The notes below the pieces were generated by a model that was not told the origin of the DNA, made no database searches, and was given only the letters and a program-made list of their open reading frames with translations. A stretch of DNA of 64,000 nt from Megaustenia siamemsis. Its lineage: Eukaryota; Mollusca; Gastropoda; Stylommatophora; Ariophantidae. Both the position numbers and the translations under genes were made by a program. The stretch lies in contig JAVIAB010000051.1 in the NCBI GenBank assembly GCA_032433765.1, positions 50,313,030-50,377,029 of the forward strand, written 5' to 3'. Below are positions 12,422 to 23,271 of the stretch, piece after piece. Each line of letters opens with the position of its first letter. Position 1 is the first letter of the stretch.

Positions 12422-13222
12422 TATACATATGTCATTAATATTGAAGACTAACAGTAGCGATGTTCATTTCATGAAAAGATTATATGCAGGAATGAAGACA
12501 TAGTAAAACTATTAACTGGAGTCTAAAAATCCAGTTACATCTGTTTTCTATACTGGCGTGTATATATATCCTAAATTCAATAGGACTCCGTGATATTGAA
12601 AGCTATGTTCCCTTTTTAGTGACTTACTATGACTCATTGATTTATTTCTCGAGACAGAAAGCCTAACATATATGTGTATATGTGTGTGTGTGTGTTTGTG
12701 TGTCTACGCAAATATAGCATTGTCTCACCTAGTGAGTTGTCATGTAAATGCTACTTTGGCACTTAACAGGAAACTCTTCATTAGTCCATTAGTTTACTCT
12801 TATGTATTTCCGTTTTGAACGTGTTCTTCCAATTATTTCCTTTTCCCACAGCCATAAATAATGCGCTTCTCATACATCACCACATCATCTATTCTAACAT
12901 ATTTATGTATACATATATATGTCAAACCCTATCCAGTGTATACATCCAAACGTATACAAAGGTGGGTCTACGGGCTTTTAATATTCTTTTTTTTATTATC
13001 AGATTTACTTTAAATATAATGTATTCATAGTCTTAGTTTTGAATGTTTTTACTGAACTCGTTGATTATGTACGCCACTGAACTATTATAGTTTCCTCTTT
13101 TCTTTTCTTTTTTTTTTCCATTAGACGGTTTTAAATAAAAAAAAAAACATCAGTACCTAATCTTTAGGCAGGATGTTTGACTAATCTTCTTCATATACTA
13201 ATTTTTTTTTCATGTTCGTTTG

Positions 13223-13225
<3 letters not shown>
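12417..13225. other. Non-coding AT-rich stretch
   Basis: A short (TG)n tract occurs near 12672-12700. Homopolymer T/A runs occur at 13095-13150. No coding signal was recognised. Confidence 0.5.
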
Positions 13226-13261
<36 letters not shown>

Positions 13262-13415
13262 GATCAAGACTCAATCAGAGTAGGATTCCATACTCTCACA
13301 TGAAGACACCTGTCTGTTTAAGTGAATTGATCGACCCCACAGACAGAACATCATAATTGGAGTCTGTTAGATCCACTCTGATCGAGTACCTGTTAAAACG
13401 TTGTAGTGTGTTAAA
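13226..13415 (-). mobile_element. Rep-GA retroposon, truncated copy 2
   Basis: Starting from the (CT)n tract at 13226-13259 there is a block homologous to the 3' ends of the copies at 4964-6006 and 60784-61118. It contains gatcaagactcaatcagag and tagatccactctgatcgag. It stops near aaaacgttgtagtg, so only ~190 bp of the ~1 kb unit is present. Confidence 0.8.
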
Positions 13416-13929
13416 AAAAATGTACTAATATAAAGGTACATAATACCTACGCTTCCTTTAAACAAATATCTACTGCTTTTGATTGACAACCAAAACGAAA
13501 TGTTTCAGCTCATAAAGTAAGATGTCAAGCCAGATTTTGTACTGTCAAATACACTGTGTTGAAATCTTTTCTGCCCACTGGCTTTACCGCAGCACCGCAA
13601 TTACTTGCCTGTTCCCTTTGTACTCTACCAGATTGATATAATCTGTGTTTTGAGGTCTTGCTTTAATCCATAAACCATGTATTGGGACCATAAACCGGTG
13701 GTCACAAGCTGTGCCTATATGTACTGGTAGTACAGTCTTATTTCCTAAGACTGAAATGCAGTTAAATAAAAAACATAGTTGAAGTTGCAGCGATAGGAAA
13801 AAGGTCACACTTTAACAACCAAAGGGCAGACGTAAACACCATAACAAAGAAATTTAATTTTAAAAAGTAAATGGGACGTTGTTAAATCAGGTTAATAAAC
13901 ATACAAATGTGATTTAAAAACTAATTTTA
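13416..13929. other. Unassigned stretch
   Basis: A 74-codon minus frame (13584-13808, GTG start) has no recognised family. Otherwise nothing is supported. Confidence 0.4.
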
Positions 13930-14185
13930 ATAACACCAAGGATGGCTGGAACGTGTAATGAGGAGATCTTAAAAGACACAAAGGCAAAGAGAAGCTAATT
14001 TCTAATATCAGACGGAAATAATCTTCTTTGTTGCTTATGCCATTAGTAAGAGAGCTAGAATATACTCTGACAAATGCAGTAAGCAAGGAAAAAAGAAACA
14101 GATGATAACAGAGGTGGTACGATAACAGAAAACCTAAGAGAATAGTAACATGGTAGGAAAATGATTAGCTGAAATTGTAAATAAA
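13930..14185 (+). mobile_element. Decayed LINE-B/B2-like 3' fragment
   Basis: Broken frames recall LINE-B2: KDGWN, EEILKDTKAK and LISNIRRK in different frames, then LEYTLTNAVSKEKRNR, matching the LEY-VTTGKI-x-KRDR block of better copies. There are many frameshifts and stops, so it is old. No 3' tail was recognised. Confidence 0.5.
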
Positions 14186-14744
14186 ATTGTTCGAGACAAA
14201 AAGAAACACGTGCTCGTCTAAGCCAGCAGGTAATAACTGTATCCACATTTCATAAATAGGTTCTTCTAATCTGCATGTATTATGTATGTCTGCCTTCCTA
14301 TTAGGCGCGTTCACTCTATCTCTAAAGTACAAGTCTATTGTTTTGTTTGAAATGGTAAGTGCGTCATTCTTTCCAAACATTAACAATAAGCACTTGTGTG
14401 GTTGCTCGTTGACAAGTTTTTGAGGAGTCAACCATTCAAGTACAAATTTATGAATATATGACGCTGACCGGACAAAGAAACATCAAGTCAGAAGGTAGAA
14501 GACAGCCGAGTGCTAAACAGGAAACTAAAGACAAAAAAAGACAATTAAACCAACACATTTCACAGCATGGGTTCAACAGCCTAACTAGCTTGGACAATGA
14601 GGTAAAGCGACAGAGAAAGAAAGGCTAACTAGTGCTCACAAATGGGCTGCTCATGCCGATTTTCTTGGACGAAATACTCACAAATAGCTACTCACTGTAA
14701 AACTATGTACAGCACCTTAACTCATTTTTTGTCCTTTCAATGCC

Positions 14745-14960
14745 TTGTTATTGGAGGTCTGTGGCCGACTGGGCAACCTCTGTGCTCCAGACCAAGAGAA
14801 GACGGATTTGAATCCCGGCAGGATAAAAAGTTTAACCACCGGATGTGAAATACAAACTCATGTTCTAACACTTCATGACGACTGGACCAAGCAGCCATTA
14901 TGCACCGGTCCTATGTGTCATTCCTGCAGGCTCTAGTAATGGGATAATGCTGTGAAGACA
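14745..14960 (+). mobile_element. Candidate tRNA-derived SINE (SINE-3)
   Basis: The stretch contains gtggccgactgggcaac, resembling pol III box A, followed ~45 bp later by gatttgaatcccggc, resembling box B. There is no second copy in the window and no clear target-site duplication, so this remains a candidate. It could also be a decayed tRNA pseudogene. Confidence 0.45.
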
Positions 14961-15061
14961 TCTATTTTTTAATGAGCATTTAAGGGGGCGAAGGATGATT
15001 ATCTTCTCCCCTCCTTTCCGGTGTCGAGGTAGTTTGTCAATGCTATGAAAAAAGTGTGTTT

Positions 15062-15137
15062 TATATATCTATCTATTGACCGTTCGAGCCGCAGCCGGCC
15101 CATAGGACGTATACCCAGATACTCCTTCTCTTAGTTT
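15062..15137 (-). mobile_element. LINE-D 3' tail remnant
   Basis: This is the reverse complement of the non-coding tail seen at 250-327. It starts at an (ATAG)-type end (tatctatctattgaccg), then cgagccgcagccggcccata. Only the last ~75 bp of the element inserted or survived. A TA/CA-rich tract follows at 15142-15190. Confidence 0.75.
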
Positions 15138-15145
15138 ATATATAT

Positions 15146-15178
<33 letters not shown>

Positions 15179-15199
15179 GTTATATATATCGTTTGATAC

Positions 15200-16089
15200 T
15201 ACATGAATGAAACCTTTATAGACCGTATGACGTGTCAAAATTTTGATCATCGATTAAGATCAATTTGTATTTTTCGTTCGATGTTTCCTTTAAGTATATC
15301 AAATCAACGTCATGATTTCTGTCTGCCACTCCATCTGCCAGAATGTCTGTCATGCTCAACGTCTACGTCATCCCATTTATGAGATTAATCGGAAATAGAA
15401 TAATGATAAAAATGTTTCCTAGAACATGTCCATATTTTAGAAACGCTAATTTACTTCTTTCAAGAATATTCCTCCTTTCATTTTCTCTTACCGTTCATAT
15501 ATTTCTCCCAGCATACACTCCAGCCTCGTTTTAAGAACGTATTCTGCTTCACACTGCGGGCTAGCTTTGGTTTCCGGGGAAAGAAGGCGCTTATCTTCTG
15601 TGATAAAAAAAATGGCAATATTTCCGCCCACATCCCAATGTCTTCAATTTGTGCTGAGTCTTTCCAGTGGCGGGAAAGAATTCTGGAGAAAATATGTTTC
15701 ATTGATTGTTGCCATAAAGCAGACAAAAGGCAATCGAATATTTTTACGCACTATCCTTCAGATTTATTTTATTTGCATGTTTATTTATGTCGAATGTTCC
15801 ATTTTTCAAGGATTTGTTATTCATTCTTTTGTTCGGTGTAGATGTGATCTGAGACAGTTGACACCAGGATCAGACCCTTACTTTGGCTTTGCTTTCATGT
15901 CATTTGTAGCTAACTTATTTTTACTACTGTTCTTTACTTTCACAGCACAGTACTTTATTTTCATCTTTATAATGTCACAGCATTTCTTCATTTTGTAAAA
16001 ATGAAATCCGCTCGAATTCATCAACGTGATTCTTCATGTTGTTGAACACTCTTTTCCATTGTGTGTATAACCTTTGATTTTATCAAGGC
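15200..16089. other. Non-coding stretch
   Basis: Overlapping open frames of up to 143 codons (15567-15998) are hydrophobic and A+T-driven, without motifs. No repeat family was recognised. Confidence 0.45.
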
Positions 16090-16373
16090 ATGTCATGATT
16101 TTGGTATCCGCGATAGCTCAGTGGTTGGTGAACTGTCATACACAGGACAAGATGTAGGGTTCGATCCCAACCCGGCTTCCGGTTCACCTAGCCTTTAATG
16201 GGTACCGGATATTTTTTTTCTGGGAAATTAAAGCGGCACTGGCGTAATACCGATAACATTACCCCAAAAATCATGTGCTGAAGGTCTGTAAGATTTATGG
16301 TCACTAACATCATATTCTCTATACGTCACGTGGCGTAACGGGAGTACTTTACTTTTTTTATGTCTTGATTTTG
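16090..16373 (+). mobile_element. SINE-1 copy with target-site duplication
   Basis: The body is about 16104-16359. The head reads ccgcgatagctcagtggttg (box A-like), then gggttcgatccca (box B). The non-tRNA body contains ggtaccggat, aaagcggcactggcgtaata and atggtcactaac, ending in a T-rich tail (gtactttacttttttt). Flanking 14-bp sequences atgtcatgattttg (16090-16103) and atgtcttgattttg (16360-16373) differ at one base and look like the target-site duplication. At least five related copies occur in the window. Confidence 0.88.
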
Positions 16374-16524
16374 TCAAAACAACATTTTATATCATCGAAT
16401 CATCCCCTATATTTAAAAAACTACCTTGTCATGAGCAAAGTATATTATAAGTTTATCAGTTCAACTCGTCACATCATCTCATCCATTGAATTTGCGACTG
16501 AGCACAACCGTTGTGATAACTCCC

Positions 16525-16890
16525 TTATTTTGAAACGTGGATTTATAAAAGAATAGGTAGAATTCGATGGAAAGAAAAGAAAACAAAGGATGAAGTTTTA
16601 AACAGTTAAAAATAAAAACAGAACTACTAAATACAATTAAGACAAGACAAATGAAATTTTTGGGGCACGTTAAAAGATACAACAACCTACTAAATGTAAT
16701 ATTGGAAGGGAAAATACAAGGTAAAAGAGGCAGAGGCAGACCAGACTAACATGGACGAGTAACATCAAAGATGGACAAGTCAATCTATGACAACCTGCAC
16801 CATCAAAGCAAGAAACAGAGTGGATGACGATCCATAGTAGCAACCTTCGTTGCAAAGACGGCACTCGATGATAATGATGATGATGATGAA
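16525..16890 (+). mobile_element. LINE-A 3'-end stub
   Basis: Degenerate coding resembles the better copy at 34746-35135: MKF at the GHVKR position, RLTWTSNIKDGQ, then the SNLRCKDGTR end. The tail is ggcactcgatgataatgatgatgatgatg. Several stops and frameshifts are present. Confidence 0.8.
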
Positions 16891-17352
16891 CTCCCGACTT
16901 CGTGTGGGAGATTATTATCTTGTTGCCTACTTATTTGTTGTCGATCACAGATCTGCTACAGTTCATTCTAGTTACTGTCACGGGTGCAATGCTTTGAGTT
17001 TGAACTGGACCATACACGATGTTTGTTAGCCCTTCCCACTTGTTAGATTTTATCAGAGGTGTTGCGCAGAATAAATTTAGTTCTCACATGCCGAGTATAT
17101 TGTAAGCTCTAGAGCTGAATGTAGCAAGAGGTTGTGACCTGGAAGTCATGGCCCCGCCTGGAAGTCATGACCCAGACGGGTCCTCCTCCCTTAGAGTGTC
17201 AAGAAGCTAAGGGGCTGAAACACTCGACTTCTGAAATATGTACTCGACAACTTCTGACACTCAGATTACCTCCTCCTGCGAAACACGTTATAAATAGTTT
17301 CCTACTACTGTGAATTATATAATATAACATAACATAACTTACCATAACATAG
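16891..17352. other. Unassigned stretch
   Basis: There is a short imperfect direct repeat at 17140-17175 (ggaagtcatg repeated). Nothing else was recognised. Confidence 0.4.
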
Positions 17353-18557
17353 CATCATCATCATTGAGTGCCTTCTCCGCAACGAAGGTTAGCTACCATG
17401 GATCGCCATTCTACTCTGTTTCTTGCTTTGATGGTGCAGGCTGTCATAGATTGGCTTGTCCATTTTTTGATGTTACTCGTCCATGTTAGTCTTGGTCTGC
17501 CTCTGCCTCTTTTACCTTGTATTTTCCCTTCCAATACTACTTTTAGTAGGCTGTTGTGTCTTTTAAAATGCCCCAAAAATGTCATTTGTCTTAATTGTAT
17601 TTAGTAGTTCTCTTTTTATTTTCAGTTGTTTTAAAACTTCATCGTTTGTTTTCTTTTCTTCACATCCAATTCTACCTATTCTTCTATAAATCCACATTTC
17701 AAAGGCGTCAATTTTCTGTTCTATTTTCTTGTCTAACGTTCATGTTTCTGCACCATACAGGAATATTGAGAAGATGAAACATTTTGCCATTCTTAGTTTC
17801 AGCCCTTTAAGAAGAGTAATGAAGAGGTTATGAGAGAGGTCAAAGCAAAAAGAGGGCTAATTTCCAATGTTAGGAAGAGACAATCATCATTTTTTGGCCA
17901 TGTAAGGAGAAGAGAACAACTTGAATATATTGTAGCAACTGGAAAAATTGAGGGACGAAGAGATAGAGGGAAGCAAAGAGAAAAAAAATAACAAACAGCT
18001 TAAGAGAATGGTTTGGCAGAAGGTCAACAACAGAAATGATAAATAGCTGCCGAGATCGAAAGTTGTGGAGAGACATGATCACCTACGCCACTAGGCCCGG
18101 TACTTGATGATGAGTTTCAGCCATTTTGATATTTTGTTGTTATTAGTATATTTTTCATGGCATTAAAATTACTTTTTGCCATACCAATTCTTTTGTTTAT
18201 TTCAATTTTACATTTTCCACCATTGGTTATAGTATGTCCAATGTAGTTGTAGCTCTGGACTACCTCCAGATGTATTCCCTCAACTGTGATATTTAATTGT
18301 AGGTCTTGAGAATTTTCTTTGGTTATGATCATAGTTTTAGTCTTTTTGATATTCATTTCTAGTCCATATTGTTTGCTTGTTATGTTTATCACATTAAGCA
18401 ATTGTTGTAGATCTTTAGGATTTTCTGCTAATTGTATAGTATCATCAGCATATCTTAAGTTATTGATTATCTTTCCATTAATGTTTATGCCTGGCATCTC
18501 TGAGATGTTTTTAAAGATTTGCTCAGTGTATAGATTGAACAAGCTTGGTGATAGCAT
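17353..18557 (-). mobile_element. LINE-A copy split by a LINE-B insertion
   Basis: The minus-strand LINE-A runs from the RT core to the 3' tail. RT lies at 18557-18123: LSPSLFNLYTEQIFKNISEM, YADDTIQLAENPKDLQQL, MNIKKTKTMIITKENSQD and YNYIGHTITNGGK. The C-terminal part lies at 17804-17353: RGRGRPRLTWTSNIKKW, TIKARNRVEWRSMVANLR, then a (GAT)n tail. The YADD catalytic motif is intact here. A LINE-B stub at 17805-18112 interrupts it, bracketed by a 10-bp duplication, agtttcagcc. The 5' side ends where the pentanucleotide region begins (~18557). Confidence 0.9.
17805..18112 (+). mobile_element. LINE-B 3' stub nested in LINE-A
   Basis: The stub is homologous to 47385-47672. It runs through EVKAKRGLISNVRKRQSSFF, GHVRRREQLEYIVATGKIEG and RDRGKQREK to a tail ctaggcccggtacttgatga. 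It is flanked by agtttcagcc at 17795-17804 and 18113-18122, the expected target-site duplication. A 308-bp, 5'-truncated insertion is typical of LINE retroposition. Confidence 0.92.
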
Positions 18558-18599
18558 AATATAATATAATTCATAGCATAATATACAATAATTATTAAT

Positions 18600-19398
18600 A
18601 TTACATTATATAATATTACATTATATGATATTATATTACATTATGTTATGCTATATTATATTATATTATATTATATTATATTATATTATATTATATTATA
18701 TTATATTATATTATATTATATTATATTATATTATATTATATTATATCATATCATATCATATTATATTATATTATATTATATTATATTATATTATATTATA
18801 TTATATTATATTATATTATATTATATTATATTATATTATATTATATTATATTATATTATATTATATTATATTATATTATATTATATTATATTATATTATA
18901 TTATATTATATTATATTATATTATATTATATTATATTATATTATATTATATTATATTATATTATATTATATTATATTATATTATATTATATTATATTATA
19001 TTATATTATATTATATTATATTATATACATATATTATATTATATTATATATATCACATCATATCATATCATATCATATCATATCATATCATATCATATCA
19101 TACCATACCATACCATACCATACCATACCATACCATACCATATCATATCATATCATATCATATCATATCATATCATATCATATCATATCATATCATATCA
19201 TATCATATCATATCATATCATATAATGTCATATCATATCATATTATTATATTATATTATATTGTAATGTCATGTCGTGTCATGTCATGTCATGTCATATC
19301 ATGTCATGTCATGTCATGTCAAGTCATATCATATCATATCATATCATATCATATCATATCATATCATATCATATCATATCATATCATATTATATTATA
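18600..19398. repeat. Mosaic pentanucleotide array (TTATA/TCATA/CCATA/TGTCA)
   Basis: Roughly 800 bp of 5-bp repeats in homogeneous blocks: TTATA (about 18650-19025), TCATA, CCATA (about 19100-19140), TCATA, a short TTATA block, then TGTCA/TCATG (about 19265-19325), then TCATA and TTATA again. Blocks differ by single transitions, suggesting stepwise spread of point variants by slippage. Long open frames (ILYYI, ISYHI repeats) arise only because the unit lacks stop codons in some frames. Confidence 0.97.
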
Positions 19399-19712
19399 AA
19401 GTTCCCTGGACAGATAAAAAGACCAATGAGGAAGTTCTCAAAGAAGATAACACAAAAAGGGAGCTCTTAAATAAATCAGAAAGAAGCAATCAACTTTTTT
19501 CGGGCACATCATGAGAAGAGGAAAGTTGGAATATTTGGTTACAACTGGTAAAATAAAAGGAAAGAGAGATCGCGGGCGACAAAGAGAGAAAATACTGAAT
19601 AGCTTGGTGTCATGGCATGGAAAACAGTCAACAACAGAACTGATACGATGCACTGTAGATAGAAGATGTGGAGGGACATGATCACCTACGCCAACCGGTA
19701 TGGCACATGATG
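19399..19712 (+). mobile_element. LINE-B2 3' stub inside the pentanucleotide array
   Basis: Broken coding: KVPWTDKKTNEEVLKED, frameshift, LEYLVTTGKIKGKRDRGRQR, EKILNSLVSWHGKQSTTEL, tail ccggtatggcacatgatgat. It is flanked on both sides by the same TTATA array, so it either inserted into the array or seeded the right-hand part. A duplication cannot be resolved in such sequence. Confidence 0.85.
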
Positions 19713-19912
19713 ATTATATTATATTATATTATATTATATTATATTATATTATATTATATTATATTATATTATATTATATTATATTATATTATATTATATT
19801 ATATTATATTATATTATATTATATTATATTATATTATATTGTATTGTATTGTATTGTATTGTATTGTATTGTATTGTATTGTATTGTATTATTTTATATT
19901 ATATTATATATT
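19713..19912. repeat. (TTATA)n then (TTGTA)n array
   Basis: About 200 bp: about 25 TTATA units, then about 9 TTGTA units, then a short TTATA remnant. It starts directly at the LINE-B2 tail. Confidence 0.96.
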
Positions 19913-20262
19913 ATTTCCGAAACTATTTTACCATTTCACATTTGTTATACATTTCCTTAATCTATTTCGTTCTCCAAAAATATTTGTTTATGTTCACTTT
20001 GTCCATGTTTTCATTACTTATTGGCACAATGTGCTGACATCTGTTCCCGATCCCTTTCTCTTGTTTTCTCATTTGTTCTTTGTGTGGCAATGATGGAGCT
20101 TAAAGTTCTTTCAGCTTTACGACTGCCACTCAATAAGGAAATGTTTCCAGCATCGTAACATTGTTGGTAGCAAATTTTGAACCTTTTACAACGTGGCTAA
20201 CTGTTTTGTACCATTTTGTATTTTAATTAATTTGTTTCTCGTGTTTTATGGGGAAAGGCTAC
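19913..20262. other. Unassigned stretch before the palindrome
   Basis: AT-rich with no recognisable coding signal or repeat. Confidence 0.4.
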
Positions 20263-20574
20263 AAAATAACTGGAAAACAAATTGAAGAGAAAGAATGTTT
20301 AGTAGAGACATGACACGCACATCAATAGACACTGTGCTTGATGAATGGTTATACATACCTTCACATCGTTAAATTTGGTCCTTAATGTATTGCAAATTGT
20401 ACTCTAGTTATAAAATAACAAGCTCCCTAGAGTACAATTTGCAATACATTAAGGACCAAATTTAACGATGTGAAGGTATGTATAACCATTCATCAAGCAC
20501 AGTGTCTATTGATGTGCGTGGTCACGTCTCTACTAAACATTCTTTCTCTTCAATTTGTTTTCCAGATTTATTTT
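20263..20574. repeat. Long inverted repeat (312-bp palindrome, 19-bp spacer)
   Basis: The left arm 20270-20407 and the right arm 20427-20565 are reverse complements over ~138 bp. By eye the differences are one extra G and one T/C change near 20521-20526. The arms extend a further ~7 bp with a 2-bp indel. The spacer is 20408-20426. The arms have no coding potential, no similarity to other repeats here and no obvious transposon end motif. RNA from it would form a long hairpin. It could be a fold-back element, an inverted duplication, a source of small RNAs or an assembly artefact. Confidence 0.95.
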
Positions 20575-21050
20575 CGTTTCATTTACTTTCTTCTGTCGCC
20601 GTTACTTTTCTACTTCTAGGGAAAATGTTCGGGTCAATTTTCTGTAGTATGTCCCCTCCATGGTGCTTGTTGTGAAGTCTGATATTTAATTAATTGATCG
20701 TCTCTAAGTCCACCTTTTCTATTTTTCTCGGATTCCGTTAAAATTCTCCGAGATGTGCTGTTTGGTGATCACTGTGTTCCTTTTTGAGACTATTCGATCT
20801 GCTGTTTCTTTATTTCACAAATTCTGTTGCTATATAAATACATTAATCTATGTTGCTATATCAATCCATTAACAAATGTTGCTATATCAATCCATTAATC
20901 TATGTTGCTATATCAATGCATTAATCTATGTTGTATTTCTCCACAGCGTTATGGTCTTGGCATTTCTCATATCATGAGAGGACATCGCCAAGTTTGTTCT
21001 TCATTTCTTAAGAGAAGAGGAAGAGAATTGGTGGAAAAATAATGTCTATA
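20575..21050. repeat. Intergenic stretch with a 26-bp tandem repeat (20826-20932)
   Basis: Four copies of a ~26-bp unit (ttgctatatcaatccattaa plus tctatg) lie at 20826-20932. The remainder is unassigned. Confidence 0.85.
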
Positions 21051-21054
21051 TTAA

Positions 21055-21369
21055 CTCTTTCCGTACGTTTCTCCGTATTGTGTGCCGTGCCGATTTCGGC
21101 AACGTACGTGTCGATACACATTGCGCCACTCTCAGTTTTATTAGTGTGGACGCCATCAAACCATATTCTTTTTACATGTCTTGTATCATCTTGATATTTA
21201 TGAAATCTAATAAATTGTTCAATTATCTAAACATTCATATATACTATGTTAGATAATAAATATAATTAGTTAGGATAAATATAAATATGTACATTGATTC
21301 TTAAAACGATGAAAAATGTTTCTGAAATCTCTTCCGTTGCGTCGGTAAAAAGCCTCCGTACGGAAAGAG
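21055..21369. mobile_element. piggyBac-type MITE, 315 bp, TTAA flanks
   Basis: Terminal inverted repeats CTCTTTCCGTACG at 21055-21067 and its reverse complement at 21357-21369. Both are flanked outside by TTAA (21051-21054, 21370-21373), the target duplicated by piggyBac transposases. The internal 289 bp has no transposase. A non-autonomous element is the simplest reading; the superfamily is assigned from TTAA plus the C-starting ends only. Confidence 0.82.
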
Positions 21370-21413
21370 TTAAGAGAATGAGGAGTATAAGGTTGGAAAG
21401 GGGATCTGGTCGA

Positions 21414-21880
21414 TCCGGAATTCTTATTGAGAAAAGCAGATGTTTCTATGTGAACACCTCACAGGAACAATCCGGAATTCTTATTGAGAAAAGCAGATGT
21501 TTCTATGTGAACACATCACAGGAACAATCCGGAATTCTTATTGAGAAAAGCAGATGTTTCTATGTGAACACATCACAGGAACAATCCGGAATTCTTATTG
21601 AGAAAAGCAGATGTTTCTATGTGAACACCTCACAGGAACAATCCGGAATTCTTATTGAGAAAAGCAGATGTTTCTATGTGAACACATCACAGGAACAATC
21701 CGGAATTCTTATTGAGAAAAGCAGATGTTTCTATGTGAACACCTCACAGGAACAATCCGGAATTCTTATTGAGAAAAGCAGATGTTTCTATGTGAACACC
21801 TCATAGGAACAATCCGGAATTCTTATTGAGAAATGCAGATATTTCTATGTGAACACCTCACAGGAACAATCAGTCTGCAT
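21414..21880 (+). repeat. 57-bp minisatellite, about 8 copies
   Basis: The unit contains ccggaattcttattgagaaa, then gcagatgtttctatgtg and aacac[c/a]tcacaggaacaat. Because 57 is divisible by three, seven copies read in frame as SGILIEKSRCFYVNTSQEQ (21294-21806). The frame would start inside the neighbouring MITE (TTG, or ATG at about 21309), so a real protein is unlikely. The copies are almost identical, with alternating c/t variants (cctcac/catcac), suggesting recent expansion. Confidence 0.95.
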
Positions 21881-22185
21881 ACTCGTCGAGAGTTGCTGGG
21901 ACGTGCGGTGCAGTGGATGTGAGGATGCCCCGACCAGTGAAACTGAATCCATGAATAGATGAAATGTCATGTCTCTTCTTGGTCTCATTCAGTATAGATT
22001 CGTCATATCCGTTGTGACGATTTTAACCTTAAATCTAAATGTTAGTGTCTAAGTTTGCAACTGTCAGGATATTGTGAAGAAATGCAGTTTTTTTTTTTAT
22101 CACGATCATTTTTGTTTACTTTTAATGTTCGTTATGTAATATTTAATCCAATTGACAAATCACTTGGTTTGTTTAGTAACATCTG
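21881..22185. other. Unassigned stretch
   Basis: No feature recognised. Confidence 0.4.
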
Positions 22186-22444
22186 TTGACAGTCTTATCA
22201 AAAAGTAACAAGTAAAATACCCCCGTCACACCAAGTGGCGTATAGGAATATGGTGTTATGATTTTTGGGGTAATGTGGTCGGTATTACGCCCGTGCCGCT
22301 TTACAATCCCAGAAAAAAATCCGGTACCCATTAAAGGCTGGGTAAACCCGAAAGCCGTCGGTTGGGATAGAACTCTACCTCTTGTCCTTTGTAGTCCAGT
22401 TCACTAACCACTGAGCTATCGCGACTACCACTTGACAGTCTTAT
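22186..22444 (-). mobile_element. SINE-1 copy with 13-bp target-site duplication
   Basis: The body is 22199-22431 on the minus strand, with the tRNA-like head at the right end (gtcgcgatagctcagtggtt, then the box B region, here gttctatcccaa) and the T-rich tail at the left. Perfect ttgacagtcttat flanks at 22186-22198 and 22432-22444. Confidence 0.9.
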
Positions 22445-22697
22445 GCTTATATTTAAAACGACAACATGTTATTAAAAAAAATCCGCCAAATTCTCAATTC
22501 AAAGAAGCTTCGGGTGATTATTTAAAACATGAAAGTAATAAAAGTATTTCGATTACATCTGTCAACTTGTAACATGCATCGTCAGTGTAACAAATATAAA
22601 TATGCAGAGGAACATGAGGTTAGTTTTAAGAAAAGGTGTTCAAACAAACACCAATTGGAAACAAAAGAAGAGAGGGAAAGAGTGAAGGAAGGGATGC

Positions 22698-23271
22698 ATC
22701 TCATCATCATCATCATCGAGTGCCGTCTCCGCAACGAAGCTTGGCTACCATGGATCGCCATTCTACTCTGTTTCTTGCTTTGATGGTGCAGGTTGTCATA
22801 GATTGACTTGTCCATCTTTTGATGTTACTCGTCCATGTTAGTCTTGGTCTGCCTCTGCCTCTTTTACCTTGTATTTTCCCTTCCAATATTACTTTTAGTA
22901 CGCTGTTGTGTCTTTTAACTTATCCCAAAAATTTCATTTGTCTTGTCTTGATTGTATTTAGTTGTTCTCTTTTTATTTTTAGTTGTTTTAAAACTTCATC
23001 GTTTATTTTCTTTTCTTTCCACCCAATTCTACCTATTCTTCTGTAAATCCACATTTCAAAGGCTTCAATTTTCTGTTCTGTTTTCTTGTATAATGTCCAT
23101 GTTTTTTGCACTTTACAGGAATATTGAGAAGATGTAACATTTTGCCATTCTTAGTTTCAGCCCTGCTTTTATTTGTTTTGTTGTTAGTATAGTTTTCATG
23201 GCATTAAAATTACTTTTTGCCATACCTATTCTTTTGTTTATTTAAATTTTACATTTTCCATCACTGGTTTC
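22698..23271 (-). mobile_element. LINE-A 3' end, uninterrupted copy
   Basis: Minus strand: MAK plus the thumb region, QKIEAFEMWIYRRIGRIGW, KEKKINDEVLKQLKIKREQL, RQMKFLG, then RGRGRPRLTWTSNIKRW and the (GAT)n tail at 22698. It is useful as the reference showing that the LINE-B in 17353-18557 is an insertion. Truncated at ~23271. A few stops and frameshifts are present. Confidence 0.88.

Noticed and set aside
13584..13808. 74-codon minus frame with mixed composition
   Set aside because: Non-ATG start and no recognisable family; possibly an exon but not supportable.
15567..15998. 143-codon membrane-like ORF
   Set aside because: T-rich background gives spurious hydrophobic frames; no conserved motif, no second copy.
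16104..16180. Functional tRNA gene
   Set aside because: Box A and box B are present but the sequence does not fold into a clean cloverleaf and continues into a repeated SINE body with duplications.
18625..19514. 213- and 288-codon frames (ILYY/ISYH repeats)
   Set aside because: By-product of a stop-free pentanucleotide microsatellite.
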